Positions 1 through 14,096 of a DNA stretch of 64,000 nucleotides are shown here, one piece after another. Each line of letters begins with the position of its first letter. Within the stretch, counting starts at the first letter, position 1. The notes beneath the pieces were generated by a model that saw only the letters and a program-made list of their open reading frames with translations, searched no databases and had not been told where the DNA came from. The stretch is taken from the NCBI RefSeq assembly GCF_026151205.1, contig NC_087072.1, positions 19,248,103 to 19,312,102 on the forward strand, written 5' to 3'. The position numbers and the translations under genes were made by a program. The DNA is from Bolinopsis microptera. Its lineage: Eukaryota; Ctenophora; Tentaculata; Lobata; Bolinopsidae.

Positions 1-104
1 TCCCAATGTACTCAATGTATGCGACTGAGCGTGAAAAATCTTTTCTTAGAAAAGTTTAAAAATTTCAGTAGATGACGGAGATATTTTGATCCAGGTCTCT
101 GCAT

Positions 105-187
105 TTCACAGTTGAGACTTGACATTTCACAGTTGAGACTTGAAATTTCACAGTTGAGACTTGACATTTCACAGTTGAGACTTGACG
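105..187. repeat. 21-bp tandem repeat, about four copies
   Basis: A 21-base unit beginning catttcacagttgag is repeated about four times head to tail with one or two substitutions. The periodic open frame across it is only a consequence of the unit length being divisible by three. No function can be assigned. Confidence 0.9.
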
Positions 188-3100
188 TCGGATGTATAAA
201 AAATAGGCGTGAGATGCGGTGATCAGTTAAAATGCTGGACGACATGCTCAATTTGTAGATTTCTATAAAGTAACGGATTGACATTAGACATGCACACCCA
301 TCCGTTACTTATAGTTCCTTATTGCTAGTAAAAATGGTAATGCACGTAATACGTATGATCAAAATGAAATAAGGTATTTGTATCATCCTGCCAACTTACC
401 AGAAGGAAGGTAACTAAACATGTCAGAGCGGCTGACTGTGAAATATGAATGGTATGAAAAATAACATAAACACACAACTCTTCTTTGATTAACAATCATA
501 AATACCTAATAAACCAATTAACCTACTCACTTGAATTCTGAATATTAACAAAAACGACAAAGAACAAAGTACAAAACAAACCGTTGTTAACTTTCAGAAC
601 CACCAGGCCGTCTATCTGAAACACCAGAAAGTCACTGTCTAGAATCCGTGTGTAGAGCTCTCGTTGAGCCTTTGAAACAGCGTTATTACGTTTTGAGGAG
701 GGCATTCCCACTTCTGGTGTTCATTTAACATCTGTCATCATCGAGCGTTGATTGTTTGTTGAGTGTAGGGCGTTCAAGTGAGTAGAGATTCAATATACGC
801 TAAAAAGTCGAGAAGGTGAGTTCAGTTAAAAAGTCTACGGAGGCCAAAAGGATATTTGTAATCAAAGGTTGGTCAAGGGCCATATCGATTGTCAAGATCA
901 AATTTCAAAGGACACCATGGAGAAATCGTGGCTTATAATGAGTAGCGAGAGCTGATCTTGACTGGTGGACAGGAAAAATTAGCGTGCTGTTGAACTAAAG
1001 TTTAAACGTGCATGTAAGAATTCGCATAACGGAATGGATACTTTTAAATCAGTAGTTATCAGAAAAATTTACCACTATATGTAAACACAACACACGTCAG
1101 TGCTTACGTTTATCAATACTTTAATTCAACATAATAAGAGGTGGGGAGAATCGAGGGCAGACTAATCCGTGTAAACATGTGAATATTGTTAAATTTAAGC
1201 TTTTAACTCGGGTTAAAAAGGTAACGTCAACCTCTGGATTAAAGTAAATATCAAGGTGGTCAGTGGTGCGATGTAATGGCACACTAAATTGTGGTGGAAA
1301 GAGTAAAACAGGTCGGAGGAAAAGCCATCTATTACTAAACAAATCATTGGGTAAACCCTGATTAATGATTTTTACCTTCAATATTTCAGTAACAAACCAT
1401 TCATGAGCTTCATTAATGAGAAATTAATCACTGTACTAATTTTGAACAATTTACTTTACGAATGAAGTGTACTGTCTTGAATAATGATGTTGTTAATGAT
1501 ACTAACAATCAATTATCAATAAATTTTCACATTTTCTAACCGGGTAATCAGTAATTTGTTGAGCGAATTATGGATAAGACGTTGTTAGTCATACTCATAG
1601 TGTTATTCTACACGTGTAAGTGAGTTACAGAAGAGAAAATATGAGCCAACTTATATCAAACCACGTGAAAAACAAATTGAGAGATTAAATTGATGTGAGA
1701 GGCAAAATGAAAACTAGCGAAACGTGAAAAACTGATGCGTCTTAAAGGCACCCAACGACTTACATAAATCTTTTTAGAGCATTGGTATAAACGCATTTCA
1801 ACATATAAACTTTACCATAGGGCTCGTGACTCTAAGAGTCTAATTATTTTTCGCATAATATGCCTCAAAACTTTGCATTTTTCTGCTCAGGCCATTCCTC
1901 ATGGTATGTTGAAATGGAAATATGTCAGTTCTATTTTGCAAATTTTCGTTCGTGACGACTTGGCAGTTGGCTCTCTCCTTAATAACACCGCAATAGGGCG
2001 AGAAAAAATTGACTGTCTTTGAGATTTATCTAAAGTGCTTTCAGCTCGTCCGTATAACTATATATACCATAAACGGTACCTTCATTCGTGTACAACTCCT
2101 TGCCTGTTTTTGTGGTAACTTTAGAAAATTTACAGCATTCAATCAGCATCCTGAGTTTATTGGAATCTACGGCTAAATTCAGGGTAGAGGAAGTCATGTG
2201 TAAATTTGCAACACTACTAAGAGTCGTGGAGAAGCCGAAACAATAATTTATTGTTATAATACAAATAGGACAAAAAATATGGCACCAAATAACTGTGAAA
2301 TCAGTAAGGTTGCTCATTTAGACACTATTGCATGGTTTCGAAAATCAACAAAAATTCTATATAAAAACAAACAATACCTTACATTATGTAGTTCAGTTTC
2401 AGAAAAATTGGGGGAAATCGTGCAACCTGTTAAAAAATCGTGCAACCTGTTAAAAAATCGCCCCGGAGCGAGTGCCAAAATCAAAGCTTTTATAAACTAC
2501 AGGATTATAATATGTGATCATAATCTTTAGCGGTAAAACACGAGGCTTATAGGCTAGCATAATGCCACATAATCACATCTGTATAGTTCGAGTATGTACA
2601 CGAATCGTCTGAATGCCACTACGGGATTTATGAAGTGGCAGTAAAAGTCTTAGTAAGCAGAAGTTTTAGATGTTTTTAGGTGTTTTTAGTTGTGTTGATG
2701 GTTTCAATAGTATAACTGATAATGCGGAAACGTCTGTGGCCGAGTGAACATTTTAAAGCTTGAAAGTCTGCAACTCTTATTTGGAGTGATATCGGTTGAT
2801 TGTATTCAACTTAGCTTTAGGCTATTTTGCACGATTTACTAACTATTATTTATGAGAGGTGACTACAAAATGAAAATCAAGGACATCCGCATTCCGTAGG
2901 TCTGCTGATTGCACTATTTGGATATTTTTAAAGGCCTCCTATCACATTTAACTGAAAATTACAAGATGTGTCATCGGGGTGCAAACCCAGCAATTTCAGT
3001 CAATCCAATATGTTTTGAACTTTAATGAGATAATGATAAGAAATACTCCAGGAATTTAATACCGAAAAACACGAGGACCTAACCCTGACAATATTTTTAA

Positions 3101-3399
3101 CCTGATGAATGGGATACACCCAAATTGACACTGCACGTGTTAATATTTAAGCTATCAAGAATTAAATGGAATATTTCCAAAACAAAAACCCGTTTTCCAA
3201 CTTAAAACATAAGTTACGAAATGGCAAATTTGGCAATCTCAATCTTGGAAGCTGTCAAACAAGGCGGCCTTCTTTCCCGAACACAGGGAGAGTTTCATCA
3301 ATTAGGCTATAAAAGAGCGTCAACTTGAACGTTCTTCAGATGAAACATAACTTACTAAAACTATTACTAGTGATAAAGCCTACATATTAAGGCTGGGTC
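188..3399. other. intergenic, nothing recognised
   Basis: No open frame here resembles a known family, and all are under 100 codons with no convincing splice context. A 20-base direct duplication (gtgcaacctgttaaaaaatc) at about 2419-2460 is the only local structure seen. Confidence 0.6.
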
Positions 3400-3526
3400 A
3401 AGGTAGAAAAGAAAAGATTAATGTCATGACTCACGATAGAGATATTAAACTTTTAATAATAATATTAATATAAGTGTAATATCTATTTCGTGAGTCATGA
3501 CATTTATCTTTTCTTTTCTACCTTCA
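3400..3526. repeat. 127-bp fold-back (hairpin MITE-like)
   Basis: Both ends read aaggtagaaaagaaaagat in inverted orientation, and the pairing continues through a gtcatgactcacga block towards an AT-rich loop. The near-palindrome could be a small inverted-repeat element or the template of an RNA hairpin. No clear target-site duplication is visible. Confidence 0.75.
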
Positions 3527-3562
3527 CTAGTCTACTTAAGCTGTAGTATAAGTTATATTATA

Positions 3563-4492
3563 CAGGGTGAGTTGAAAATAGTGTGTAGAATGTAAAAATC
3601 GATAATATTTTTGATGAAGGAGCAAATTTTTAAAGGTGAATTGCTATCAGTTCATAAACGTTACAAAATTCATTCTTGCCTCTCATTTGATTCTAACTCA
3701 TAATTTGGTTGATTTTTGGCAGTTTTCCAAAAATTCGTAAATTCGTCCTAATGGGGTTCTCAAATCGCGTGCCCTGAAAATCGAGTCTAAAAATCTATCT
3801 TCTTCTACATTTTTTGAGAATATTATGAATTATAGACAAAGAACGAAGAAATGGTCTGTTGAATGAAAGCATTATCATTGCGCTGTTCAATAGCATGCCA
3901 TGAGCCATCCGCTATGACATATGGTGACTGGTCGAGATATGTTGAGTAAAGCTTTTTAATACTACTTGCTTCCATATTCCTTGTGAAGTTTGGTTGTAAA
4001 TTCAGTCAGAATTAGAGGGGTGGACATTGAAATACAACTTAGTGAAGAACAATGACCTCTATTCAGGTTGGGAATGTTTAATTGTCATACTTGGAACAAA
4101 ATAGGAACAAAAGAGGAATGAACGACTATTTGCCAATAAATGACTCTTATAGGGAAAAAGCGTTGAGGGATATGGTTACAATCGAGGTAAAGACTTGTGA
4201 CAATTTGCTAAATCATCAAGTACAGGGGGAGTTGAAAATAATGTGTGGATTGTAAAAATGATAAATATTTTTCTATCAGATACAACTAAAAAGTCGATTT
4301 CGAGAAAATTTCAATGAAGGCCCCCCATTTACATAAGAATAATTGGGACGCTGGATTGAGCAAATTATTGATTATTAAGTAATTATATTATTTTATTTTT
4401 ATGACCTAAATATGCAAAAATGGAGTGATTTTTTATTTTATCTCAGAAATTAGACCCATTTAAAATCCAAACATTATTTTCAACTCACCCTG
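3563..4492. mobile_element. mariner-like MITE ends, TA-flanked
   Basis: The motif TA-CAGGGTGAGTTGAAAATA occurs at 3561 and, with small changes, at 4221. Its inverse (ttattttcaactcaccctg-TA) ends at 4494. The inner pair bounds a 270-bp unit (4223-4492), typical of a TA-targeting Tc1/mariner MITE. The outer left end may be a second, truncated copy or the true left end of a 930-bp element with a nested copy. There is no transposase frame. Confidence 0.75.
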
Positions 4493-4494
4493 TA

Positions 4495-7228
4495 CTTGAA
4501 AGCTTTCCTCACAATTCGAGGGGTAAATGCAGAGAGAAGCTTCAAGTCAGGTATGTGAAATTATCAAATACAATTATATCCATTATATCAAGAGATAGCA
4601 CAGAATATACAAATCTAGTAAGTGACAATAACTTCATGATTTTACGCCACCGCAATCAATTCATCATGGCTAGAACAATTCATTCTCAACGTGCTAAAAG
4701 ATATGAAGTTAGTCGGAACATGAAGAAGCATGTTCAAATCTAATTAATTTATATTTCAAATGATTTCTGTGACTGAGTCAGAACGAATGAAGTGAAAATA
4801 TAGATATATCATACATATCAAGAATATATGCCTGAAAGAGTTGAGTATGTGACCCTTATTTAAAAGAATTTCTGTAGTATTCGGGAAAACTGTAGAAGCA
4901 GCAAAACGACCAATTGCAGAACTGTACCTAGCATTAAGTATTCAGAATGTCAACGACAATAACAGAAACTTTACAACCTACAATTCGTCCAATCTCCAAT
5001 GATCGTAGATTATTCGGGTAAATTGTGACTGGTACGTCTAAAGCCAAAAACTGACTAAAGCAAGAATACATTGGAAATTCCGAATTCCAAACAAGACTAC
5101 AAACAAAACTGTGAGGGCAGATGGAAGGCAGTGATTATAAATTCAGTCTCTAGTAACACAGTTGGTAAGTTATCCAGCTAAACGCGCTTAGCTTTCCTCC
5201 GGCTGCAGACTATTTTGTGCACTTTTACGGATCCACATAAATCAATGTAGGAAAGATCGGTCCACTTGACGCGATGAAGCCAAAAAGTTCACAATGAATG
5301 ATAAACTAGCATCTGTATCAAAGAGCTATTCGGTGAAGGAACAAACTAGGTCCACGTTAATCTTGTTATGCATTACTCCTCTGATTTCGATTTTCCGAAT
5401 CCAATTAAAAAGAGCTCATCGAATCCACCCAGTCAACTGACATGCCGAGGTTGCGGAGGACAAATAGGGGATTAGGAATTGGTCCTTGCTGAATGATAAG
5501 TTAGCAAATACCACGCATAATTGGATTATTCAAAGAAGCGGTAAACCTATCACCGACAGAGGGGAAATGTCACCGAAACAACAGAATAAAGATCGTGTGG
5601 TGAAAGTTAAAGGTCATTTTCAGGGGCTTTTCAGAGCAAATTCAAAATAATTATAATTATTATCAGTATATCTTCACGACCACTTGACATGACTAATTCT
5701 TACCTTGGGATAAAATAAAGAGGATTTTAACCTTCCTCTTTGTAAGAATGTATCCCTGGCCGGCTACCAGGTTGACTCAGAAGAGACGGCTTCCGCCTCA
5801 TAGCAAGCCGAACTACAGTGAAATTCCGTCAAAATATAATTGAGAAATTACATTTCAGCGTCTACTTTTAACCATTAGCAAGATGTCGGAAAATCTACCA
5901 AAATACTAATGGTAGACACTAATGTTTCATCAATTGTGCGAAACTCGAAGAGGTCTAGGAACAATGCCAAGCTGATGAATTTTTCTACACTTGGTTTAAG
6001 TGCACGAACACATGAAATAAAAACTAGTGACGTTAATCAGTGTCACAATGACTGTCGACTGAGGACCAAAGAAAAGTGGCGTCATTGAAGAACTGATCAC
6101 CATTCTGTGGAAGAATCCCAACGGAGTTGCGATCAGCACAGTTTTAATTTTATAAAGCATAAATAAACCATACAGCTAGTTAGATTTTTCAGAAAGTTCG
6201 TTGAAAAAGCAGACAGAGCTTCCACTACCAGAGTCACAGGGGTGTTCACAACATGAGAATAGACATGGGAAGCGACTAACTGAACGAATAATCTGCCTCA
6301 CAGAATCTAAACCCCATGTTTAAATGATACTCGTGAGCACCGGCTCGCTCAATATATCACTCATGGTAAGTCCTGGTGTAAATGGTGTACCTTCGATATT
6401 GCATTTTACGTGATGTTAATGATCTACTGTTCCTCAAATCCCAGGGGCCCGCTGTGGGGTCGGTAATGAGCTGGTTGTGGTGTTTGCCGGGTGGTCAAGA
6501 TTCGATCAGCCGGCAAATTGAGTCTAACCACCTTTCAATACATGGTTCATTTCCTAATTTCATTACGGTAAAATGTTGTGGCTGGGCTGTTGATTCCAGC
6601 AGGTAAAATCGGAAAAACTTTCTCTAGAAAACTCGAGAGAAAGATAAAAACAAAATGAAAAGAACAGAAAATTTGGAGACATTAAATAAAAGAAACAGTG
6701 AAGCAGTTAGTATGTAACTCCTCGTTACAACTATACTATTGTACGGCTTTACTTTCCCATGCTAGAATATAATTAGTACTATTGTCTATTGAAAATGTCT
6801 GATTGTTGCATTGAAGGGCTATAGTATTTCTGATGAGGCTACGATTAAATTTAAATTACATACACAAATAAAAGCAACTATAGGCAATTATAAACAATTA
6901 TAAACAATTTGATTATCAATTAAGTTTATCGATTACTGAAGTACTTAAGGGGCGGGTGTTAATACAATAGTATATACATTTGCAAACAAAGCCCGGGAAA
7001 TAAGAACAACATATTATCTGACGTCAAAAAGAGGTTGCGATATCATTTACATTTTGTACCATTTAATTGGTCTGTATTTTTATGCAGAAAGCTCTTGCAA
7101 AGTGAGCTTTTAATACAAATTATATGCTAGCGACTTTTATTTAATGATTGTAATTAAAGAGCACTACTCAAAGTAATTAATTATTCAACATATTATTGGG
7201 TTAACTACAAAGATTGTTGTAATTTCAG
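4495..7228. other. intergenic, nothing recognised
   Basis: AT-rich sequence with only short, unrecognised open frames. Nothing in it supports a gene, RNA or mobile element. Confidence 0.55.
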
Positions 7229-7525
7229 CCTCGACGCAGGACATCGGAATAGATTTCGGAATGAGCTTATAAATGATCAACTCTTTGTCTTGGTTAAACA
7301 AGGTTTTGCTTCACTACCTAGTTGTCCTTCCTCTGAGGAGTGCCAACAAAGAATAAAACAGCAAATGTTATCGAACTCATTAATCTTGTTTTGGAAGACT
7401 CACTACCAGTACCAAACGTGAAATTCATTTTGATGCAAGATCTTGCTAAGATTTTGCATGAAAGTAAATTATTCAGCAGGGAAAATATTAACACTGTAAG
7501 AGTGGTTAATCCCACAAATATGTAA
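7229..7525 (+). pseudogene. possible broken exon, unknown protein
   Basis: A pyrimidine-rich stretch ending in AG at 7228 is followed by about 36 open codons in one frame (starting LDAGHRNRFRNEL). The downstream half is open in a second frame from about 7340 (NVIELINLVLEDSLPVPN) and stops at 7523-7525. Codon use on both sides looks protein-like, and the two frames overlap around an aaagaataaaacag run. A single-base frameshift in a former exon would explain this. The family is not recognised, and chance open frames remain possible. Confidence 0.25.
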
Positions 7526-7545
7526 GGATAGCCTGTAAAGTGCAA

Positions 7546-10500
7546 CCTAACAGTTTACAGTGTGTGAACACAAATAAGAGTGAACCGCAGCAAAGTTGTG
7601 AAAAATATTGACGATCAAGAGAGGCTGCAAGTGGTGAGGACTACAGCTCCGTGACTCCGTCCCGCCTCTACTACTGGTCGTTAGCGTCTTTGTGATCTAA
7701 TAGACTATTATATTATGTGTCATTGAAATTTGAGTGTGGTTCTGGAGAACTCAACGAAACAGAAGACTTGAGATGACTTAATTTTATGAGTTGCGAATGG
7801 TTTTCTGTACTTGAGAAAAAGTAAGCAGGTTTTATTGCTGCTTTCATAGCAATCTCTTGTTTATCTTCAGGTTCACTAAACAGAGGGTTTTTTCTCGCAA
7901 TACGTGTCTAATGATATCTAACTGACTGAGTACTGACAGAAAAGTGTTAATCGAGAGCAAAGTTGTTCACCTGATTGAAATAAAACCCGATTAAACACTA
8001 ACCTTCTATAATGATGAAAGGCGGATAGGAGACAATAAACAATATACAAGTACGAGAACATTTTTTTCATTCTGCGGCAAAACTTGCGATTAAACATTAA
8101 TCGCACTGCAACGGCTTTAATTTTGAAATTTGATGACAAGTTATAATACTTTCGAGAATAAACTAAATATTTCGAGCCACCGCGTTTCTCATTGATCACA
8201 TTTTTTTGCGAACTGTTCTAAAACAGGGACTGGTTTGACCGTTAAAATGCTCCATTGCATAACTGATTATATATAGTGATTGGGGGACGGCTTCAAAAAT
8301 CATGATAATTTGAGAATCGTGATGATAGTTAAGAATCGCAACAAATTGGAAGCTATTACAAGCTTTAAATATCTCTTAGTATGGAATTGGAACAGAACAG
8401 ATTGTGTTAATTTCTCACCACAGATTTTGTAGGACCTCACAACTCCCAATTTAAAGGCGGTTGATCACTTCAACAACTTAATGGGAGACTAAAATCACTT
8501 TTATCAATTATAATTTGAGTTGAATACAAGCCTTATCTCAGTAAAATAACATGTAACTTATTCTTAATTTAGATCAAACGATACAACCGACAACTTACTG
8601 CGCCTTTACTATAACCAAACTTGCTGATTTTCTCATATTCATAACTGACCTATACTATGAACATATCTGACATCGTAACTCAAATGATTTAAAAACTGTC
8701 GAGCGTAGCAGATAATTTTTAACTGACCTATGTAACTGACGGCTATGTAGTCGAGAGTGGGTTCCCTCCTCATCATCGAGCTCATCATACTCGCCGTTAT
8801 TCTGAAATAATCATCATATTTAGTCATCCAGCTGCCCCAAAGTAAACAACACAACTTCAAAATAATATTTTAATGGAACATTTAAAATCATTTTCAAGTT
8901 CTTTGTTAGAGCTTTTCATTTAGAATTAAAACAAACTCCTTCATTATTTTTATTGGAGCCAGGGCGTGGACTGGCTGCACCTAGTTAATATAATCTGTTT
9001 TAAACATTCCTCTTTAAGAATGTTGCAACATGTTTCAGTAATGGTTTATTGAAGTGGTTAAGCCCAAACTTGAAGTTTATCTTAAAAGTTAAATAAATTC
9101 AGAAGAATCGATGACCACTCCATGAGTTTCACTACCGCCATAACCTTGTTTGACAGGCAGTGGGGGACTGACAGATGACCATCGGTGCTTGAAGAACGTT
9201 GAGAAATTCTGTTTACTTCAATGAAAGTAAAAATCTTAGAATATAGAGTCCGTATTTTTGACCGTTCGCGTTATTGGGAACCGAACATAAGGTCACGGTT
9301 AAGGCTTCGTACTGGTGTGAGGGACAAAAAGTCGTGAGATATAAAATGTCACAATTGTCGTAAATCCCTGTTATTAACATTAATTGCTTATAGTTATGGT
9401 CTAGCCTAGCCTTCAGGCCGCCATTATATCGATTTTTAAAACTTTAAAACCTCATCTGCATCACTGTAGAGTGAATTAGTATAGACTACGTAAAGGCTAC
9501 TTTGTAGTGTTAAAATTCGTTTTTACAGCATTGGTATGTAATGACTAACTTCATTTTAATTACGATTGGCACTTACAGCTCAAATCCAGAAAGACCCTGA
9601 ATTATCTCGAGGCATTGGATCTTCCCGTTTTTTACAGAAAATGGAAACATCTCTGTAAATTTGTTATTTTTTAGACTCTTAAATATATTTCTCCATGTTT
9701 CAGGTTTTAAATAAACGTCATTTAGAATTACTGCAAGTAAGAATCGAAAGTAAAGACAAAGTTAAACTACGCCGACAGTTGACAAACTTCCAGGGAGGAA
9801 CGATTAGAACTTGTTCTAACGAGAAGTGGTAGCCGGGAGGAGTACTTTAGACTAAAATAGGCACATTGAAAGTTGGGCAACAATGTCAGAAGCCAGAAAA
9901 GGTTACAGTTGGTCCCACACAGTAACAACGACGATATTCCGGCAAATAGGAAGAGAGGAGCCGACCTTTGGAGTTGTACCACAATTCATTGCATATGTGA
10001 GTAAGTTTAACACCCAGAATACAACTTTTAAAGAGATTGTGTGATTGGTATTATTAAAGCTGCCCAATCCTCGCTACTTAGAACTGATAGCTGTCCTAAC
10101 TATAAATCATAGCATCATCTTTATCACTTACTGAATCCGTACTTCGTATACACCATTTATACCGACCATTCCCTTTAACAATAAGTCCCTCAATGTACTC
10201 GTTAAACGTCTAGTCAAGGTACAATTTCAGTAAATTTTATCATATTTTCCGGACAAAATGTTACAACTTATAAAACTAACGTTGGCGTTGAAATGTAAAG
10301 CTTCATTTCTCTCTCGTCTATTACATTTACATAAACCACCAATCGACGCTTGGAAGGTATCCAAAAATCACAATAATGTAACAAAATTCCGCGTGCGCAA
10401 AAGAAGAAACTATGTCTGATCTGTATGACAAAAGAATTTCATTAAATTGAGTATCGGAGGGACTGCTAAGACAAAACATACAAAACAAAGGCGGCCAGTT

Positions 10501-13500
10501 TTACCTGTAAATCTATCGGCACATGACTACTGGACACAACAATTACCACAACAGTGTTGGCAAACTTCTGGTGCCAACAATACGAACATCCCTTCAGACA
10601 ATAAGAACGTGATCTACCTGGAGTAGTGAATATCTGGACTGAACCACATGATGGAGATCCAGGAAATAGAGCGTCAAGGACAAAACCACGTGAGTAACTT
10701 TGTTCTCAATCAACGGGATGTAGTCTACAGAATGGGATGCAGTCTACAGAATGGGAGGCAGCGCGTCATTTGAGTGAGCCTCACTGAATATTACCTCTAA
10801 TGTAGCTAGAGCAGTGAATGTGTCGTACCATGTGCTCTGCACTTATGAGAGGGCACCGTTAAGTGGCTGATACATGAATTAATAGCGCTTAATGCTGAAG
10901 ATCTGCTGATTAGATTTATGAATAACAATGCTGTTGCCTCGCTGGTGTATTACCGTTGTACATTTTCCTGTTTCACGCTCCTCCAACTATAATGGCAGAG
11001 GGCCATCATGACTTTCAGAAGCCAGGGTAAATGCATTTCCGGCACAATGGTGTTCCAAATCATGCTCCCATGACCGTCTTAGTCGTGTCATTGGTCTGAA
11101 GGATATGCCTGAAGTATCAAGGTCGTGGTCGCTATTGTTGATTATGTTAATGCGATCAGATGCGCCACATTTATCAATACGTCATGGTAATGTTCATCGG
11201 TGGCAACAAAGACAGCATCGTCGGCCCTTTCAGTGGTTACTCAATACGTAATGTCGATATTAGGACCTTTTTCAGCGAGAGACTTGTCTGGAGTCATCGC
11301 ACAGACGTCACAATGTACGTCATACTTAACTAGATCAGTAGATAAATGATGTAAGATGCAAGGGCCTTTGAGAATTAGTATCTGGCAAAACATCAACATC
11401 TGAATCATTCGTTATATTATCATTTTATAGAGGAAGTGAGAGGTCGTGAATATGACCAATTATTTTTACTAACTCAGATAAATCCATTTTCTTGTAGCAA
11501 TGCTCATCTATCACTATAAATTTGATCCTAAACAGCCATCATGATATTAAACAATAAAAAGGTTCGATCGCTAAACATAAACACCTTCCGCACCTCATAA
11601 GAGATTTTGTATGGTACCCCGAGACACGATGGGGACACGACGAGAAGATGTGAGGACCATAAGAGGAGTAATCCGACATCATCATTTCACGTAGCAGATC
11701 GCTGATCATTAACGCTCATATTAAACAATAACATCGCGTCACAAATCGCAAAGTTACAACCGCTATAAAATACAATGACTATCATAGTGACAATCACGAG
11801 CAAGTTTAGAGCGCGGTCAACAGTTGGCATATTGTACACGTGCAGGCGTACTAAAAGTACTGGGAAGAGTGTTAGGAGGAGTGTTTAAAATAACTGAAAG
11901 AACAATTCATCAAGTTCACGTACTGGATGTTTAGTTGGCCAGCCGAAAAGTTTTGTTGTTTTGTCACACATGACTCACGTGTGACAAAACAACAAAAAAC
12001 ACAATCAAGATTTTCCCGCAATAAGAATTTGATTATTAACTTCACCTACTTGGTAACCATTCGCTGGGAACTTGATCTTTACTTTTTAAACGAGAATTAA
12101 CTTCACAAAAAAGAGGCTTATATGTAAAACAGTGTTTATTCTATGCTCTTCAAAACGTTGTTTAGTTTCCCAAAGGACGATTTTCAGGATGAAAACTTAG
12201 GTGAAAAATACGATGAGAACAAAAAGTGATAATTAGAAATAATATCTATTGGAAATAGAAACAGCTGCGAAGCTCTAACAACCACCTTTATTGTGTTTGT
12301 TGCTATCTTTGGAAGATCATATTAATGTTACTGTATTCTATTTTCCGTACTTAACCAGATTTGTCAGATGATCTCTGCCACCTGACAAATCTTCCATCGT
12401 ATCAGTGAAATGGTGGCCCTCACAACAATACATGCCCAATAGGGCTACTGAGCTAAATGAATCAAGAGGAGGCTAGTAGACTTACGTTGAACATTGGTAA
12501 CTAGTATTGAAAAAAATTGTAGGTTGCTGGAAAGTAGGAAGATCCATTATAAGGGGATATTGTTCGTCGGAGGAGTAGGAAAAAAGTGGCAAAAGTGGGC
12601 AAATCTAAAAGAAAATCGAAAAAACATATACAATAGTAGCCTAAGTATTCAGGTAAACTTTCAGATGCTAAATATGTGTAGACAATAACGTGTCGAGCAG
12701 TGCATTGTTCTACTTACACTCTATCGTAATAGCCATCTGAGAAGGCTCCTGTCAAGAGTGATGTAGGACCTGGCAGCAAAATGTGTAGTAGTTAATGAAC
12801 TCCGGTATTTCAGACAAGTAACGTTCAGACTTAGAGCAGAGCAAATAGGGCAGAAAGTGTGGGGGAGACCGTGCAGGTCGTATGCAATGCACTCTTAGTC
12901 ACTGTTATTTAGCATTGTTATTTAGCACTGTGTTTCTCACAACTTACCAAGCCGGTTTTACGTTACATCCACGTACTTTTCGTGGAGACAAATCAGTGGT
13001 AAGAACGGTGGAAATTGGAAATGTTAGAGGGACCAGTACCTTTAAACATGACAGGATTCCGGTCGACCGTAAAGCACTAAATGTTTGGAGGATCTCTGTA
13101 TTATTGAGGCTTTAGATAGTTGATTGTCGAAACTTATTTTCACGTATGGGCACTTTGTATTCATTTTCATCTGAACTGGAAGGTTGCAGTTTTATCATGG
13201 TACACATATTAAGAATAGAGGAAACTGTGCTCGAAATAACGAAAAGTCCGAGCTATTGGAGTCTACTGTGTGCACTGCACAGTCCACATCACTTACCCAA
13301 AGAAGAACAATAAAGATCACCCTGGTATATGTTACACTGTCACAATCAATGCTGAGTCTTACCCAATATCCATCTATTGAACGAGCTCTTCACTACAGAC
13401 GGGCATATGACTGAACAAACAGGGTAAACAGGGGCATATTTGGGGTACACGAATTCCGAAAAGCTGTCTGCTCGAGTCAGTGTGTCCCGACCAATTAAAA

Positions 13501-13760
13501 ATGTTTTGAGATTTTAGTGGTTGCCTGGTAACGTAACAAAGACACGTCCTTGGTGTGCGTTCTGCATATATCCAATATCCATATAGCTGCCAGTAATTAT
13601 GGGTATAATATTTGCAGGGTGTTCAAAAGGTGCAAAGGTGCAAATCAGTCATGTAAGACGAGTAGTGATTCAGATTGGTGAGTCAAGCAGTATTTTCTTT
13701 ATTTCTCTGAAACCACATTTAGTTTAAAACTAATTACAACACTACAAATCTATTACATTT
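7546..13760. other. intergenic, two short hairpins only
   Basis: No gene family is recognised in this stretch. It contains a perfect 19-bp inverted repeat at 11951-11997 and an 11-bp one at 12357-12392, plus a 19-bp unit repeated twice near 10720. All open frames are short and without splice or family support. Confidence 0.5.
11951..11997. repeat. perfect 19-bp hairpin
   Basis: ttttgttgttttgtcacac (11951-11969) is exactly complementary to 11979-11997, with a 9-base loop between. It may be a relic of a small inverted-repeat element or a structured transcript. There is no flanking duplication or gene context to say more. Confidence 0.85.
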
Positions 13761-14096
13761 ATTCAGGCATGTACGATGGCATGACGGGCTAGGAAGTACA
13801 GCCGATCTCCTGGTATGCGGGTACGCTGGGGTTCCTGAAGTTCACCCTTGAGTTAGGCTTCTCTCGCCCAGTGCTTGCACTGGGCAGCAACACCCTCAAA
13901 CACGCTGTAAGTTGATCTTCTACTTTGATTTTATCCATAATTTAGCTTTCAATGATAACATAATTGATGTTAGTCACACATTTACAACTCTGATATTGCC
14001 CCTCTTATCATTATTCTAGCTAAAGTTTCACTGGCAAAATTTACTTACGCTTGGCAAAATTTACCTAGAACCACTTGTACCATTACCCATTTTCTC

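Noticed and set aside
12882..13115. 77-codon frame with a hydrophobic start resembling a signal peptide
   Set aside because: Length and composition are within chance expectation and no downstream exon or homology is visible.
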